Positions 18,032 through 26,521 of a DNA stretch of 64,000 nt are shown here, in pieces; position 1 is the first letter of the stretch; every line of letters begins with the position of its first letter. The DNA is from an uncultured Acidobacteriota bacterium (lineage in GTDB: Bacteria > Acidobacteriota > Blastocatellia > Pyrinomonadales > Pyrinomonadaceae), in contig CALMAH010000036.1 of NCBI GenBank assembly GCA_937859595.1, forward strand, positions 62,001 through 126,000. Reading direction: 5' to 3'. The notes under the pieces are model-generated. The model searched no databases and was not told the DNA's origin. It saw nothing but the letters and a program-made list of their open reading frames with translations. Both the position numbers and the translations under genes were made by a program.

Positions 18032-18964
18032 ATGCTTAAAGCTACTCGCAGGCCGCGCGATCTTCGCCCCGCCCTTGTATTCTTATCCGGCGAGCTCATC
18101 GCAGTACCTATCCCGCTCGAGCGTGAGGAGGTTACGCTCGGGCGTGCGTTGGAGGCGGACGTTCGTGTAAATGATGCAGGTGTTTCGCGGGAACATGCTC
18201 GCATTTTGACCATCCGGGGCGATGAGTCCGGCCAGGTGAAGTACATCCTCGAAGACATGTTTTCGCGGAACGGCACGTTGCTCAACGGACAGAAGATCAC
18301 ACGCGAAGAGCTGCATAATGGCGACAAGATCACGATCGGACAGCACATTCTCAGATTCGACCTGCTGGACGAGATCGATCGCGAATACCACAAACAGATC
18401 CATCGTCTGATCGCACACGACGACCTCACCGGCCTGCTCACAAGCCGATCCTTCTTCTCGGAGCTAAGACGCGAGGCTGCCCGATCTAGCGCAGAAGGAC
18501 GGTCATTCTGCGTCCTTATGATGGACGTGGACCACTTCAAGGACGTCAATGATAGCTACGGCCACCTGACCGGAAGCAGGACCCTGGAAGAGATCGGCGC
18601 CTCGATAATCAACATCATGCGAAGCGGCGACGCCGCGGCGCGGTTTGGTGGTGAGGAATTTTCGGCCTTTCTGCTTGACGCTGAACTTGCTCAGGGCATA
18701 GTAGCGGCCGAGCGAATTCGTAAGGTAATAGAGAGCAGGGACTTTCCGGTGATACGACAAGGAAAGCCGAGCGAAACTCACCGGGTCACGATCAGCGTGG
18801 GTGTTGCGTCATTTCCGGATGATTCGGTCGACCCGATCGAACTGGTCGAAATGGCCGATTCGGCACTGTATCGGGCCAAAAGAGAAGGCCGAAACCGTGT
18901 CTGTGCTTACAGGGATCTTTCGCAGGAGGAGATCCACCGCACACTTCCGGCAAGAACGGATTGA
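18032..18964 (+). CDS. FHA-domain diguanylate cyclase
   Basis: The protein makes cyclic di-GMP from two GTP. Residues about 15-110 form an FHA phosphopeptide-binding domain (LGRALEADVRVND, VSREHARI, FSRNGTLLNG). The GGDEF domain has DDLTGLL, DVDHFKDVND and the active-site motif GGEEF at 206-210. RSGD at 197-200, five residues before it, is the inhibitory I-site, so product inhibition is expected. The FHA domain points to control by a Ser/Thr kinase, many of which occur in this lineage. It is directly upstream of pilus genes but separated by a terminator; c-di-GMP control of pili is inference. Confidence 0.93.
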   Translation: MLKATRRPRDLRPALVFLSGELIAVPIPLEREEVTLGRALEADVRVNDAGVSREHARILTIRGDESGQVKYILEDMFSRNGTLLNGQKITREELHNGDKITIGQHILRFDLLDEIDREYHKQIHRLIAHDDLTGLLTSRSFFSELRREAARSSAEGRSFCVLMMDVDHFKDVNDSYGHLTGSRTLEEIGASIINIMRSGDAAARFGGEEFSAFLLDAELAQGIVAAERIRKVIESRDFPVIRQGKPSETHRVTISVGVASFPDDSVDPIELVEMADSALYRAKREGRNRVCAYRDLSQEEIHRTLPARTD

Positions 18965-19001
18965 AACTGGCCCACAACCGAAACGAAACTTTTCTCGGTG
19001 T

Positions 19002-19030
19002 CCTGCGTGAAAGACCACGGGGCTTTTTTT
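19002..19030 (+). terminator. Rho-independent terminator
   Basis: CCTGCGTG (19002-19009) pairs with CACGGGG (19016-19022) with one bulged G, followed by C and seven T. It ends the diguanylate cyclase gene and separates it from the pilus genes. Confidence 0.6.
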
Positions 19031-19090
19031 GTGTTAGAATCGCGCCTTGCGAGATTGAAATGCCGCTTCGTCGCGACGCCTTTTTTTTAA

Positions 19091-19708
19091 GTGATAACTA
19101 AATTAAATCTAGCCACACACCCGTTTCGGAACCGAACAACGCCATACCTGCTCTCGGCGCTGATCGTCTTTCTTGCGGCTATCGCGGTGATGCTGCTTTA
19201 CTCGAAGATGCTTGAGAATAGGCGGATGAACGAGATAACTCGAAACCAGATCAACGAGATGCAGACCGAGATATCGTCGTTGAAGGCAAAGGGCGACCTC
19301 GTACAGCAGCAGCTCTCTCCGGCACAGCGGGAACTTCTTCTTGCCTCGCACAAGCTGGTGGCGAACAAGACCTTCGGTTGGTCGCGCCTGTTCTACGACC
19401 TTGAATCGGTACTGCCGGCTGGAGTTAGCGCCTCACGGATCGTTGTGCAGAATGTCTACCGAGATGGTGACCGGGTAAACGCCGAGCTTGACCTTACGGT
19501 GCTTAGCCGCGATTACCGAGTTGTAATGGACATGATCGTTGCGATGAACAATTCGGGAGTGTTCAATGCAGAACTTCGAAGTCAAAACCTTCAGGCAAGC
19601 CAATGGGCCACCTATACTGAATTTACTCTCAAACTTTTCTATCGACCGCCTTTCGGGGTAAACCCTCAAGCCGGAGATATGGCGCTGAACGGAGTTGAGC
19701 AACAGTAA
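19091..19708 (+). CDS. pilN: PilN-like type IV pilus assembly protein
   Basis: An inner-membrane protein of the pilus alignment complex. A short cytoplasmic start (KLNLATHPFRNR, the stretch that contacts PilM) is followed by one transmembrane helix (YLLSALIVFLAAIAVMLLY) and a periplasmic coiled coil plus ferredoxin-like domain, the PilN layout. GTG 19091 is the first start in frame. pilO follows after two bases. No pilM precedes it, unlike many pil operons; the FHA-GGDEF gene sits there instead. A GspL C-terminal relationship is an alternative, but size and neighbours favour PilN. Confidence 0.8.
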   Translation: MITKLNLATHPFRNRTTPYLLSALIVFLAAIAVMLLYSKMLENRRMNEITRNQINEMQTEISSLKAKGDLVQQQLSPAQRELLLASHKLVANKTFGWSRLFYDLESVLPAGVSASRIVVQNVYRDGDRVNAELDLTVLSRDYRVVMDMIVAMNNSGVFNAELRSQNLQASQWATYTEFTLKLFYRPPFGVNPQAGDMALNGVEQQ

Positions 19709-19710
19709 AA

Positions 19711-20712
19711 ATGGCGGGAAACAGACCGGAAAATGACGGCTCCGAAAAGGAACGAACCGACATGTTGATAAACAACGGCGGCTCGACCCGCGATGGTGTC
19801 GTTGTGGTTGACGAGCCGGAACGCACCGTTTTGCTAGCCGGAGATGAGGCCCTGGTCGTGGAAAAACAGCCGGAGATCCCGATAGCACCAAAGGGGCGTC
19901 CACGCAAGGTGTATAGCGGTATGTGGGGAACGCCGGAATTGGTTGCTCTGGGGATCGCACTTTCTTCGCTGCTTGCGGCGATCGTGTTCTATTTGGTCTG
20001 GGTTGCTCCATCGGCGAGCGAACTCGAGGCCAGCCGGTCAGAGGCGCGTAGGCTAGAAGCGGAATTGGCATCGGCACGTGCAAATTTTGGAAATATCACG
20101 AATGTCGAGACCCATGTTTCAAAATTGCTCGCAAGCATTGACGATTTCGAGGCGTATCTGCCTCTGGCAGTGAACGGAAGAACTGCTATTTATCAACGCC
20201 TTAACGGGCTGATCTATGCCTATGGATTGGTCAATACCAGCGGACCGGCTTATTCGCCGCTTGAGCCGGCAGATGTCGCACAGCAGAACCAGTCTGAGGA
20301 CGAAAGGGGAAGATCTCGTTTTCGCAGCCTGTTTCCGGGTGTCTATGTGACGATGACAGTGGAGGGCCCTTATCAAAACCTTCGGCGTTTCATAAGAGAA
20401 ATTGAGACCGGAAATGAATTCGTGGTTATCAGTTCTGTTGAACTCGCCCCGTCCGAATCGACCATCGGTACCACGACCGAACCGACGCCGCCCCCGCAGA
20501 ATGACGTCCCGCAGATGTTTGATCCTACTCTTCGTAACGTCCCGATGTCTCCTGGACCCGCGATGCCGGGATCGCCTCAGCAGGCACCTGCTCCCCAGCG
20601 TGGACGTACGCTTGGCGAGCGGGTAGCTCTCAGATTAGAGCTCGCAGCGTATTTTCGTAGACAGGATCTCGTACCCACGGCTGACCCGACAGCGGAACCG
20701 CAGATCCGATAG
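19711..20712 (+). CDS. pilO: PilO-like type IV pilus assembly protein
   Basis: It starts two bases after the pilN stop. A polar N-terminal region of about 75 residues is unusually long. It is followed by one membrane helix (LVALGIALSSLLAAIVFYLV), a coiled coil (ELEASRSEARRLEAELAS) and a PilO-type periplasmic domain (YVTMTVEGPYQNLRRFIREI, then FVVISSVELAPSES). The C-terminal 80 residues are Pro-rich and then resume an ordered strand. Together with PilN it should form the periplasmic ring linking motor and secretin. The assignment rests on order, topology and the conserved ferredoxin-like motif. Confidence 0.8.
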   Translation: MAGNRPENDGSEKERTDMLINNGGSTRDGVVVVDEPERTVLLAGDEALVVEKQPEIPIAPKGRPRKVYSGMWGTPELVALGIALSSLLAAIVFYLVWVAPSASELEASRSEARRLEAELASARANFGNITNVETHVSKLLASIDDFEAYLPLAVNGRTAIYQRLNGLIYAYGLVNTSGPAYSPLEPADVAQQNQSEDERGRSRFRSLFPGVYVTMTVEGPYQNLRRFIREIETGNEFVVISSVELAPSESTIGTTTEPTPPPQNDVPQMFDPTLRNVPMSPGPAMPGSPQQAPAPQRGRTLGERVALRLELAAYFRRQDLVPTADPTAEPQIR

Positions 20713-20774
20713 CGGCGATCAGAACGTCACCTGCGGGCATCCAATCATTTTGAAACCTGTTTGGAGCCTGAGCG

Positions 20775-20783
20775 TGTTATAAT
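20775..20783 (+). promoter_or_regulatory. Extended -10 promoter element
   Basis: TGTTATAAT, an extended -10 of the sigma-70 type with no good -35. It ends only 12 bases before ATG 20796, so transcription would begin about six bases from the start codon, giving a nearly leaderless mRNA. No ribosome site is visible. Confidence 0.5.
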
Positions 20784-20795
20784 TCGGTAGAAACG

Positions 20796-21893
20796 ATGGG
20801 ACTTTTTGAAGGCAAAACACGAGAGGAACGCAACAAGATGATTGCCGCCATGGTGCTGGGTGTGCTCGCGGTCGCGTCGCTTCTTTATGCGTTTGGCCCT
20901 GGATTTCTCAGCAGGGGGAGTTCGGTCGCGACCCAAACAAAGCCCTCGCCTACCCCGCGAAGCGAAAGCCGCAGCGAACTGACGCCCGTCGAACTGCCGA
21001 GCGACGAGGACCAGGCTCGAATATGGGAGGCAACACCGGTTTTATACAGGCCCGGGGTCTTCGGAGCTCCGGATCCGGGGCGAAATATTTTTGCCTTTTA
21101 TGAGCCTCCGCCTCCAACACCATGGCAGCCGACGCCGACGCCTTTTGTCGTCCTAACGCCGCCTCCGACGCCGACGCCTCCCCCTATCCTTATCAGTTTT
21201 GTTACACCGCAGAGCATCTTTGCGGGCTCGCGAACATTCAGGATAGAGGTCGTAGGCGACCGCATCCCGGCGGACGCGAGGATCTACTTCAGTCAGAACC
21301 AGCTTCCTACGACCTTTATCAGCCCGCAGCGGCTGACTGCTGAGGTCCCGGCCAATTTTATTGCCACCGAGGGACCCAGGCAGATAATCGTTCAGACGCC
21401 GGATGGCCGCCTCTATTCCAACCAGATAATGCTCAACGTTCAGGCGCCGCCTCGCCCGCAATTTCAGTACATCGGCATGATCGCTCGCCGTCACGCCAAT
21501 AACGACACGGCTTATTTTCGAGAGCAGGGGCAGACCGAATTTGGTGCCCGGTTAAATGACGTTGTCGGAGGACGCTTCCGGTTGGTAAGCATTGCTTCGG
21601 ACCGAGTGGTGTTCGAGGATGTAAACCTCGGATTCCGTCATACTCTCGAAATGTACCGGCCTCCTCCGGGGACGCTGACCAGCACATTGCCACCGGCCGG
21701 CAGGACTCCTCCGGGTGTGGTCCAACGCGGGCTTCCTCCCGGATTTGAAGGTGCGATACCGGTGCCGAATCCGGGCGCAAATCCCGGTATTCCTCAACCG
21801 ATTGTTCCTTCGAACACCGCTCCCAGGCCGATGCGTACGCCCAACGAGAGGAAAGACGAAGATGACGAAGACGGTACGGATGGCCGCCGGTAG
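20796..21893 (+). CDS. PilP/GspC-like pilus or secretion-system protein
   Basis: An inner-membrane anchored protein: one N-terminal helix (MIAAMVLGVLAVASLLYAFG), a linker rich in Pro and Thr (TPTPFVVLTPPPTPTPPP), then an IPT/TIG-like Ig fold (residues about 130-215). A PilP/GspC HR-type beta domain follows (FQYIGMIARR, AYFREQGQTEF, GGRFRLVSIASDRVVFED, FRHTLEM). The C-terminal 80 residues are Pro/Gly-rich and then acidic. PilP and GspC bridge the inner-membrane ring to the secretin. A proline linker between helix and domain fits that. It overlaps the next gene by 32 bases. Confidence 0.7.
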   Translation: MGLFEGKTREERNKMIAAMVLGVLAVASLLYAFGPGFLSRGSSVATQTKPSPTPRSESRSELTPVELPSDEDQARIWEATPVLYRPGVFGAPDPGRNIFAFYEPPPPTPWQPTPTPFVVLTPPPTPTPPPILISFVTPQSIFAGSRTFRIEVVGDRIPADARIYFSQNQLPTTFISPQRLTAEVPANFIATEGPRQIIVQTPDGRLYSNQIMLNVQAPPRPQFQYIGMIARRHANNDTAYFREQGQTEFGARLNDVVGGRFRLVSIASDRVVFEDVNLGFRHTLEMYRPPPGTLTSTLPPAGRTPPGVVQRGLPPGFEGAIPVPNPGANPGIPQPIVPSNTAPRPMRTPNERKDEDDEDGTDGRR

Positions 21894-22569
21894 ACGGGCG
21901 AACGAATGCGGCATGACGCTGATGGCGGTGATGGCCATTATGGCTGTCGTTTCTGTCAGTCTGCTCGCCGTGGCCCCCTCTGTTTATCTTGAGATCCAAA
22001 GAGAAAAGGAACTGGAGGCGATACGTCGTGGCGAAGAGGTTGCCGAAGCCATAAAGCAGTTTGTGATCCACCACAACGGGACACGTCTCCCGTCGTCTAT
22101 CGATGAACTACTTGAAGGGCTTCCGCAGGGAACCAAGCGAAGGATGATCCTTCGCCCCTCAGCCGCTGTCGATCCGCTTAGCGATGACGGGCGTTGGCGG
22201 CTGATCGCTCCAGACCCTCAGACGATCGCCGCTTTTGCAAAACGCGTTCAGGATCACAACAACGGCCTGCTTCCGACAAACCCGACCCAACTTCTGGACC
22301 GGTTCTCGGTAGTGATCGTCAACGCCATCAACACTCAAAGCGAGGACGACCTGACCGAACCGGATGACTTTAGCGTGGTCACGGATAATACACCGTTCAT
22401 CGGGGTCGCGAGCCAAAGCCGCGGTCGATCTGTCATTGCCTATTACGGCATCGAAAACCATTCGAAATGGGTCTTTACACCGCTGTTTCGCGGTGGCACA
22501 GGCATTGGCCCGCGATCTGCTCCCGTACCTGTTCAGCGGCCACAAGCTCCGAGCATTCCCTCACCGTAA
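21862..22569 (+). CDS. Type IV pilin-like / pseudopilin protein
   Basis: A polar leader ending ECG is followed by the hydrophobic stretch MTLMAVMAIMAVVSVSLLAV, the layout of a prepilin cut after glycine. The glutamate normally found at mature position 5 is absent (Ala), as in tip minor pseudopilins such as GspK. The mature part has a coiled stretch (YLEIQREKELEAIRRGEEVAEAI). ATG 21862 is preceded by AGAGGAAAG; a longer reading from 21715 lies wholly inside the previous gene and is not credible. The gene overlaps its predecessor by 32 bases, showing coupling to the pilus operon. Confidence 0.75.
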   Translation: MTKTVRMAAGRRANECGMTLMAVMAIMAVVSVSLLAVAPSVYLEIQREKELEAIRRGEEVAEAIKQFVIHHNGTRLPSSIDELLEGLPQGTKRRMILRPSAAVDPLSDDGRWRLIAPDPQTIAAFAKRVQDHNNGLLPTNPTQLLDRFSVVIVNAINTQSEDDLTEPDDFSVVTDNTPFIGVASQSRGRSVIAYYGIENHSKWVFTPLFRGGTGIGPRSAPVPVQRPQAPSIPSP

Positions 22570-22631
22570 AGGTGGTCTTCGTCTGCGGATCCACAGAACA
22601 GTTGGGCCCATGTGGTCAAAGCTCTGGTGAC

Positions 22632-22669
22632 TTGACTACGATTGTAAATAGAATTAGAATAATTCTAAT
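22632..22669 (+). promoter_or_regulatory. dps promoter with overlapping PerR/Fur-type operator
   Basis: TTGACT (22632-22637) and TAGAAT (22655-22660) form a sigma-70 promoter with a 17-base spacer. The -10 lies inside a perfect 8-1-8 inverted repeat, ATTAGAAT-A-ATTCTAAT (22653-22669), which matches the Fur-family PerR box pattern. A repressor bound here would block the promoter directly. Confidence 0.8.
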
Positions 22670-22681
22670 AAAGGAGGATCT

Positions 22682-23164
22682 ATGGAACTGCACGAAACAA
22701 AGATAGATTTAGGAAAAGACGAACGAGAGAAACTCGTGGAGATCTTGAACCGATCATTAGCGGACGCAATGGATCTGAAGTCTCAGGCGAAGCAGGCCCA
22801 TTGGAACGTTAAGGGTTCAAACTTTATTGCATTGCATGAACTGTTTGATCAGGTAGCGATCCAGGTTGAGACCCACGTGGATGATATTGCCGAACGTGTC
22901 ACATCGCTCGGGGGTACCGCGATGGGTACTGTAAGGATCGCCGCGGAACGATCGTCTCTGAGCCAGTATCCGCTTGAGATCTCTGACGGGACGGCCCATG
23001 TCGATGCTCTGTCAACGGCACTTGCTGATTTTGGCAGAAAAGTCAGGAAATGCATTGATGAGACCGATAAGTTGGGCGATGCGAACACGGCCGATCTTTA
23101 TACAGGCATTTCAAGATCGATCGATAAACTTCTTTGGTTTGTCGAGGCCCATAACCAGGCATAG
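22682..23164 (+). CDS. dps: Dps-family ferritin-like DNA-protection protein
   Basis: A cytoplasmic dodecameric mini-ferritin that oxidises and stores iron with peroxide and protects DNA. The ferroxidase signature is complete: AHWNVKGSNFIALHELFD followed by THVDDIAER, supplying His, Asp and Glu ligands at the subunit interface. The length of 160 is normal. AAGGAGGA lies four bases before ATG 22682, a very strong ribosome site. A PerR/Fur-type operator overlaps the promoter, so induction by peroxide or iron limitation is expected. A strong terminator follows, so the gene is monocistronic. Confidence 0.96.
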   Translation: MELHETKIDLGKDEREKLVEILNRSLADAMDLKSQAKQAHWNVKGSNFIALHELFDQVAIQVETHVDDIAERVTSLGGTAMGTVRIAAERSSLSQYPLEISDGTAHVDALSTALADFGRKVRKCIDETDKLGDANTADLYTGISRSIDKLLWFVEAHNQA

Positions 23165-23190
23165 AGCGGTCCTGGATCGAAATAGGAGAA

Positions 23191-23225
23191 AGGCTGTCGG
23201 AGAAACTCTCCGGCAGCCTTCTTTT
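23191..23225 (+). terminator. Strong rho-independent terminator of dps
   Basis: AGGCTGTCGGAGA (23191-23203) pairs with TCTCCGGCAGCCT (23207-23219), thirteen pairs with one T-G wobble and a three-base loop, followed by TCTTTT. Confidence 0.9.
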
Positions 23226-23262
23226 GCAACCAACTAATGCTTGAATCAACGGCCCTGCTTCA

Positions 23263-24801
23263 TTATATCTCAACCTCGTCGATCTGGGCCTTTTGGAGCT
23301 TGCCGCTGTAATCGACATAAAGGGCCTTCCATTCGCTGAAGATATCCAGCACCTGAGTACCGGCTTCGCGGTGGCCGTTTCCGGTGGCCTTTGTGCCTCC
23401 AAAGGGCAGATGCACCTCTGCCCCGATAGTCGCCGAGTTTACGTAGCAAATGCCGGTATATAGCTCCTGCATCGCGTAAAAGGACTTATTTACGTCTTGC
23501 GTGTAGATCGCCGACGAGAGGCCGTATTTCACACCATTAACGATCTCGATTGCTTCATCGAGCGTAGAGAACGGAATGACTGACGTAACCGGGCCGAAGA
23601 TCTCTTCCTGAGCTATTCGCATCTTTGGCGAGACATCCGAAAATACGGTCGGCTCGATAAACCATCCTTTTGCCAAGGCACCTTTTGTAAGACGGTTTCC
23701 ACCGGTTGCGAGGGTTGCTCCGTCTATCTTTTTGCCGATCTCAACATAGCCAAGGATCTTCTGCATCGCATCTTCGTGGATGACGGGGCCGACCTCGGTT
23801 TTGGGGTCGAGGCCGGGACCGACACGAAGCCCTTTGGCGCGTTCGGCCAGCTTCTGGACAAATTTCTTGTAGACCTTCTTATGAACCACAAGTCGCGATG
23901 AGGCGGTACATCGCTGCCCGCTGGTGCCGAACGCACCCCAAAGCGAACCGTCGACGGCATTGTCGATATCGGCATCGTCCATCACGATGATGGCGTTCTT
24001 GCCGCCCATCTCGAGCGAAACTATTTTGTTGTCGCGGGCACATGCCTCAGCGATCTTTCGGCCTGTTGCAGTCGATCCGGTAAATGAAATTAGCCTTACA
24101 TCCTCGTGATCAACGAGGGCCGCCCCTGCCTCACCAAAGCCATTCACAAGATTGACGACGCCCTTCGGAATACCGGCCTTTTCGCAGGCCTCTACAAGAT
24201 TAAGAGCCGAGAGCGGCACGTCCTCGCCCGATTTGATAACGACGGTATTTCCGCAGACCAGAGCGGGTATAAGCTTCCACGAAGGGATCGCCATCGGGAA
24301 ATTGAACGGTGTGATAAGCCCGCATAGCCCAACAGGCTGACGTACGCACATCGCAAATTTGTTCGGCATTTCGGCCGGCGTCGTAAATCCATGCAGCCGG
24401 CGGCCTTCGCCTGCGGTGTAATATGTGCAGTCAATAGCCTCCTGCACATCGCCGCCCGCTTCCTTTAGCACCTTGCCCATTTCGCGGGTCATTTCCTGCG
24501 TGTAGCGGTCCTTATCGTCACGGATTATTTCCGCGAGGTTGAACAATAGTTCTGCGCGTTTTGGCGCCGGCGTCCGTCGCCATTTCGTTGCCGCCTCCTT
24601 GGCCGCAGAAACAGCGGCGGCTACGTCGTCGGCATTGGATCTTGGAAAACGCCCAACAATATCTGTTGTGTCCGCGGGGTTTACGTTATCAAACCATTCT
24701 CCCGAGACAGATGCCACCCACTTACCGCCGATGTAGTTGTTAAATGTTCTAACTTTTGTTTTGGTTGAAGTTGTCTTTTTCGCTTTTGTTGCCTTTGCCA
24801 T
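23263..24801 (-). CDS. NAD(P)-dependent aldehyde dehydrogenase
   Basis: A cytoplasmic aldehyde dehydrogenase superfamily enzyme oxidising an aldehyde to its acid. The catalytic cysteine is in [11 protein letters not shown] and the general base glutamate in SLEMGGKN. The nucleotide-binding loop [14 protein letters not shown] and the [11 protein letters not shown] segment are intact. The length of 512 is normal apart from a Lys/Thr-rich N-terminal extension ([16 protein letters not shown]). The sequence resembles the semialdehyde-oxidising branch, but the substrate cannot be read from the sequence. It is followed on the minus strand by the convergent dps terminator. Confidence 0.93.
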   Translation of the reverse strand: MAKATKAKKTTSTKTKVRTFNNYIGGKWVASVSGEWFDNVNPADTTDIVGRFPRSNADDVAAAVSAAKEAATKWRRTPAPKRAELLFNLAEIIRDDKDRYTQEMTREMGKVLKEAGGDVQEAIDCTYYTAGEGRRLHGFTTPAEMPNKFAMCVRQPVGLCGLITPFNFPMAIPSWKLIPALVCGNTVVIKSGEDVPLSALNLVEACEKAGIPKGVVNLVNGFGEAGAALVDHEDVRLISFTGSTATGRKIAEACARDNKIVSLEMGGKNAIIVMDDADIDNAVDGSLWGAFGTSGQRCTASSRLVVHKKVYKKFVQKLAERAKGLRVGPGLDPKTEVGPVIHEDAMQKILGYVEIGKKIDGATLATGGNRLTKGALAKGWFIEPTVFSDVSPKMRIAQEEIFGPVTSVIPFSTLDEAIEIVNGVKYGLSSAIYTQDVNKSFYAMQELYTGICYVNSATIGAEVHLPFGGTKATGNGHREAGTQVLDIFSEWKALYVDYSGKLQKAQIDEVEI

Positions 24802-24837
24802 GAGTTTCTTCTTTGTGATCGAGTATGAATAAGAAAT

Positions 24838-24885
24838 AAATCGTAAATCGCGGAAGGAAATATTTCCATCCGCGACTTACGATTT
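24838..24885 (-). terminator. Long hairpin terminator after the DegP-like gene
   Basis: Arms 24838-24854 and 24869-24885 pair over 17 bases with one mismatch. The loop (GGAAATATTTCC) can extend the helix further. Reading the minus strand, the hairpin follows the protease stop and is succeeded by a T-rich stretch. It separates the protease gene from the aldehyde dehydrogenase gene. Confidence 0.75.
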
Positions 24886-24900
24886 TGTATGAAAAAGTGG

Positions 24901-26454
24901 TTACTGGACCGTAAACTGTACAATTTTCAGCACGGAGCTCCGACCGCCCGAGATCGGAGTGAGGACATGCATCACCACAGCGTCACCTCGCTTTAGCTCG
25001 CGGACAATGTTTGAGAATTCCTCAACTTTCTTCACCGGCCTCCGGTTTATCCGCATTATGATGTCTCCCTGCCCGAGGGCCTCCGCCCCGCTCGTCATCT
25101 TTACGTCCGCGATAAAGCTTTCGGGGTTTATCTCGCGGACAACGAGACCGCCTTGGCCCTCGATCCGCAAAGCGGTCGCCAAGCCCTGAGACACCTCAGT
25201 TAGCGTAAGGCCAAAGGGTTTCTCCTCTTCACTGGTCCGCTCAAGCGGAAGTCTTGACGGAGCGTCATCGCCTGGATTTCTCCCAACGCGGGGTGGCCGC
25301 TCACCAAGCCTCATTACGACGGAACGGCGCTCCATGTTCGCACCGTTTTCTCTAAGGTAAACGACATTTACCGAACGTTCGGGAAGGGTCGAGCCAACCT
25401 TCGCGATAAGGTCCTGGGCACTCGTCACCGGTCGGCCGTCAAATTCAACTATCACGTCTCCAGACTTTATCCCTGCCGCAGCTGCCGGGCCGTCGTTATC
25501 TCGCACGTCCGTTACAATGGCACCCCGTTCCTCGTCCAATCCATAAACCTGCGCAAATTCGCTTCTTACCGACTCGAGCAAGACGCCAAGATATCCGCGC
25601 TGAACTTTCCCCTTCGACCGGATCTGTTCATAGACCTGTGCCGCCTCAAGCGAGGGGAGGGCAAAACCGACCCCGTTATAATCGCCGGTTGAGGTCGCTA
25701 TCTGGGAATTGACCCCGATAACCTCACCGTTGAGGTTTACCAAAGGCCCGCCCGAATTCCCGCGGTTTATCGCCGCATCAGTTTGAATGAATCGTTGAAA
25801 GGGCGATGAGAACGGCGTATCCCGCTTCGTCTGAGAGATTATGCCCGCGGTAACGGTCCGGTTTAGGCCGAACGGCGAGCCTATGGCAAGCACCCATTCG
25901 CCGACCCGCACCTGATCCGAATCGCCGAAAGTCACATACGGAAGCTCCCGTCCAACATCGATCTTCAACACTGCAAGGTCCGTTTCATCATCAGCACCAA
26001 CGATCTCGGCCGGATATTCGTCACCGGAATCAAGTCGCACCGTTACTTTGATCGCATTTTCGACCACGTGGGCGTTGGTCAGGATATAGCCGTCCCTATC
26101 GACAATGAAACCGCTTCCAACGGCGGTCGCTGTGCGGCGGGGCAGTTGGCGCCGAAAAAACTCCAGGATGTCGTCCGGGTCCACAGGAGCGTTGCGGCCA
26201 CGGGCGGCCTGTTCCGCGGGTCTGGATTTCGCGTCTATGCTTACCACCGCCGGGCCCACCTTCTTTGCGACCTGAGCAAATGAATCGGACAGACGGGCCG
26301 GAGTGATCCACTGCGGGTTGGAGCCGTTCTCAACTTCGTTTTGAGCAGATATCTGCTGTGCTCCGAAAGAGATCACGAGCGATATTGACAATAAAAGACT
26401 CGAGCCTGTGAGCAACAGGCGGCTGCGCCAAAGATTTTTCATAATTTCAAACAC
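24901..26454 (-). CDS. DegP/HtrA-type periplasmic serine protease with two PDZ domains
   Basis: An envelope quality-control protease. An N-terminal signal or anchor (LLLTGSSLLLSISLVISF) is followed by the trypsin-like domain with triad His129 (TNAHVV), Asp159 (ETDLAV) and Ser234 (GNSGGP). Two PDZ domains follow, beginning near YLGVLLESV and GLTLTEVSQG, with an acidic-basic linker between. The length of 517 is typical of the Do family. GTG 26454 and ATG 26442 are both possible starts. Regulation cannot be read; such genes are usually induced by envelope stress. Confidence 0.94.
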   Translation of the reverse strand: MFEIMKNLWRSRLLLTGSSLLLSISLVISFGAQQISAQNEVENGSNPQWITPARLSDSFAQVAKKVGPAVVSIDAKSRPAEQAARGRNAPVDPDDILEFFRRQLPRRTATAVGSGFIVDRDGYILTNAHVVENAIKVTVRLDSGDEYPAEIVGADDETDLAVLKIDVGRELPYVTFGDSDQVRVGEWVLAIGSPFGLNRTVTAGIISQTKRDTPFSSPFQRFIQTDAAINRGNSGGPLVNLNGEVIGVNSQIATSTGDYNGVGFALPSLEAAQVYEQIRSKGKVQRGYLGVLLESVRSEFAQVYGLDEERGAIVTDVRDNDGPAAAAGIKSGDVIVEFDGRPVTSAQDLIAKVGSTLPERSVNVVYLRENGANMERRSVVMRLGERPPRVGRNPGDDAPSRLPLERTSEEEKPFGLTLTEVSQGLATALRIEGQGGLVVREINPESFIADVKMTSGAEALGQGDIIMRINRRPVKKVEEFSNIVRELKRGDAVVMHVLTPISGGRSSVLKIVQFTVQ

Positions 26455-26521
26455 TCCAAACGGCTATAATGATCGCGTGAGAGGCATTATACCAAAATTC
26501 GCCGCTGCCAAATAAAAAGTT

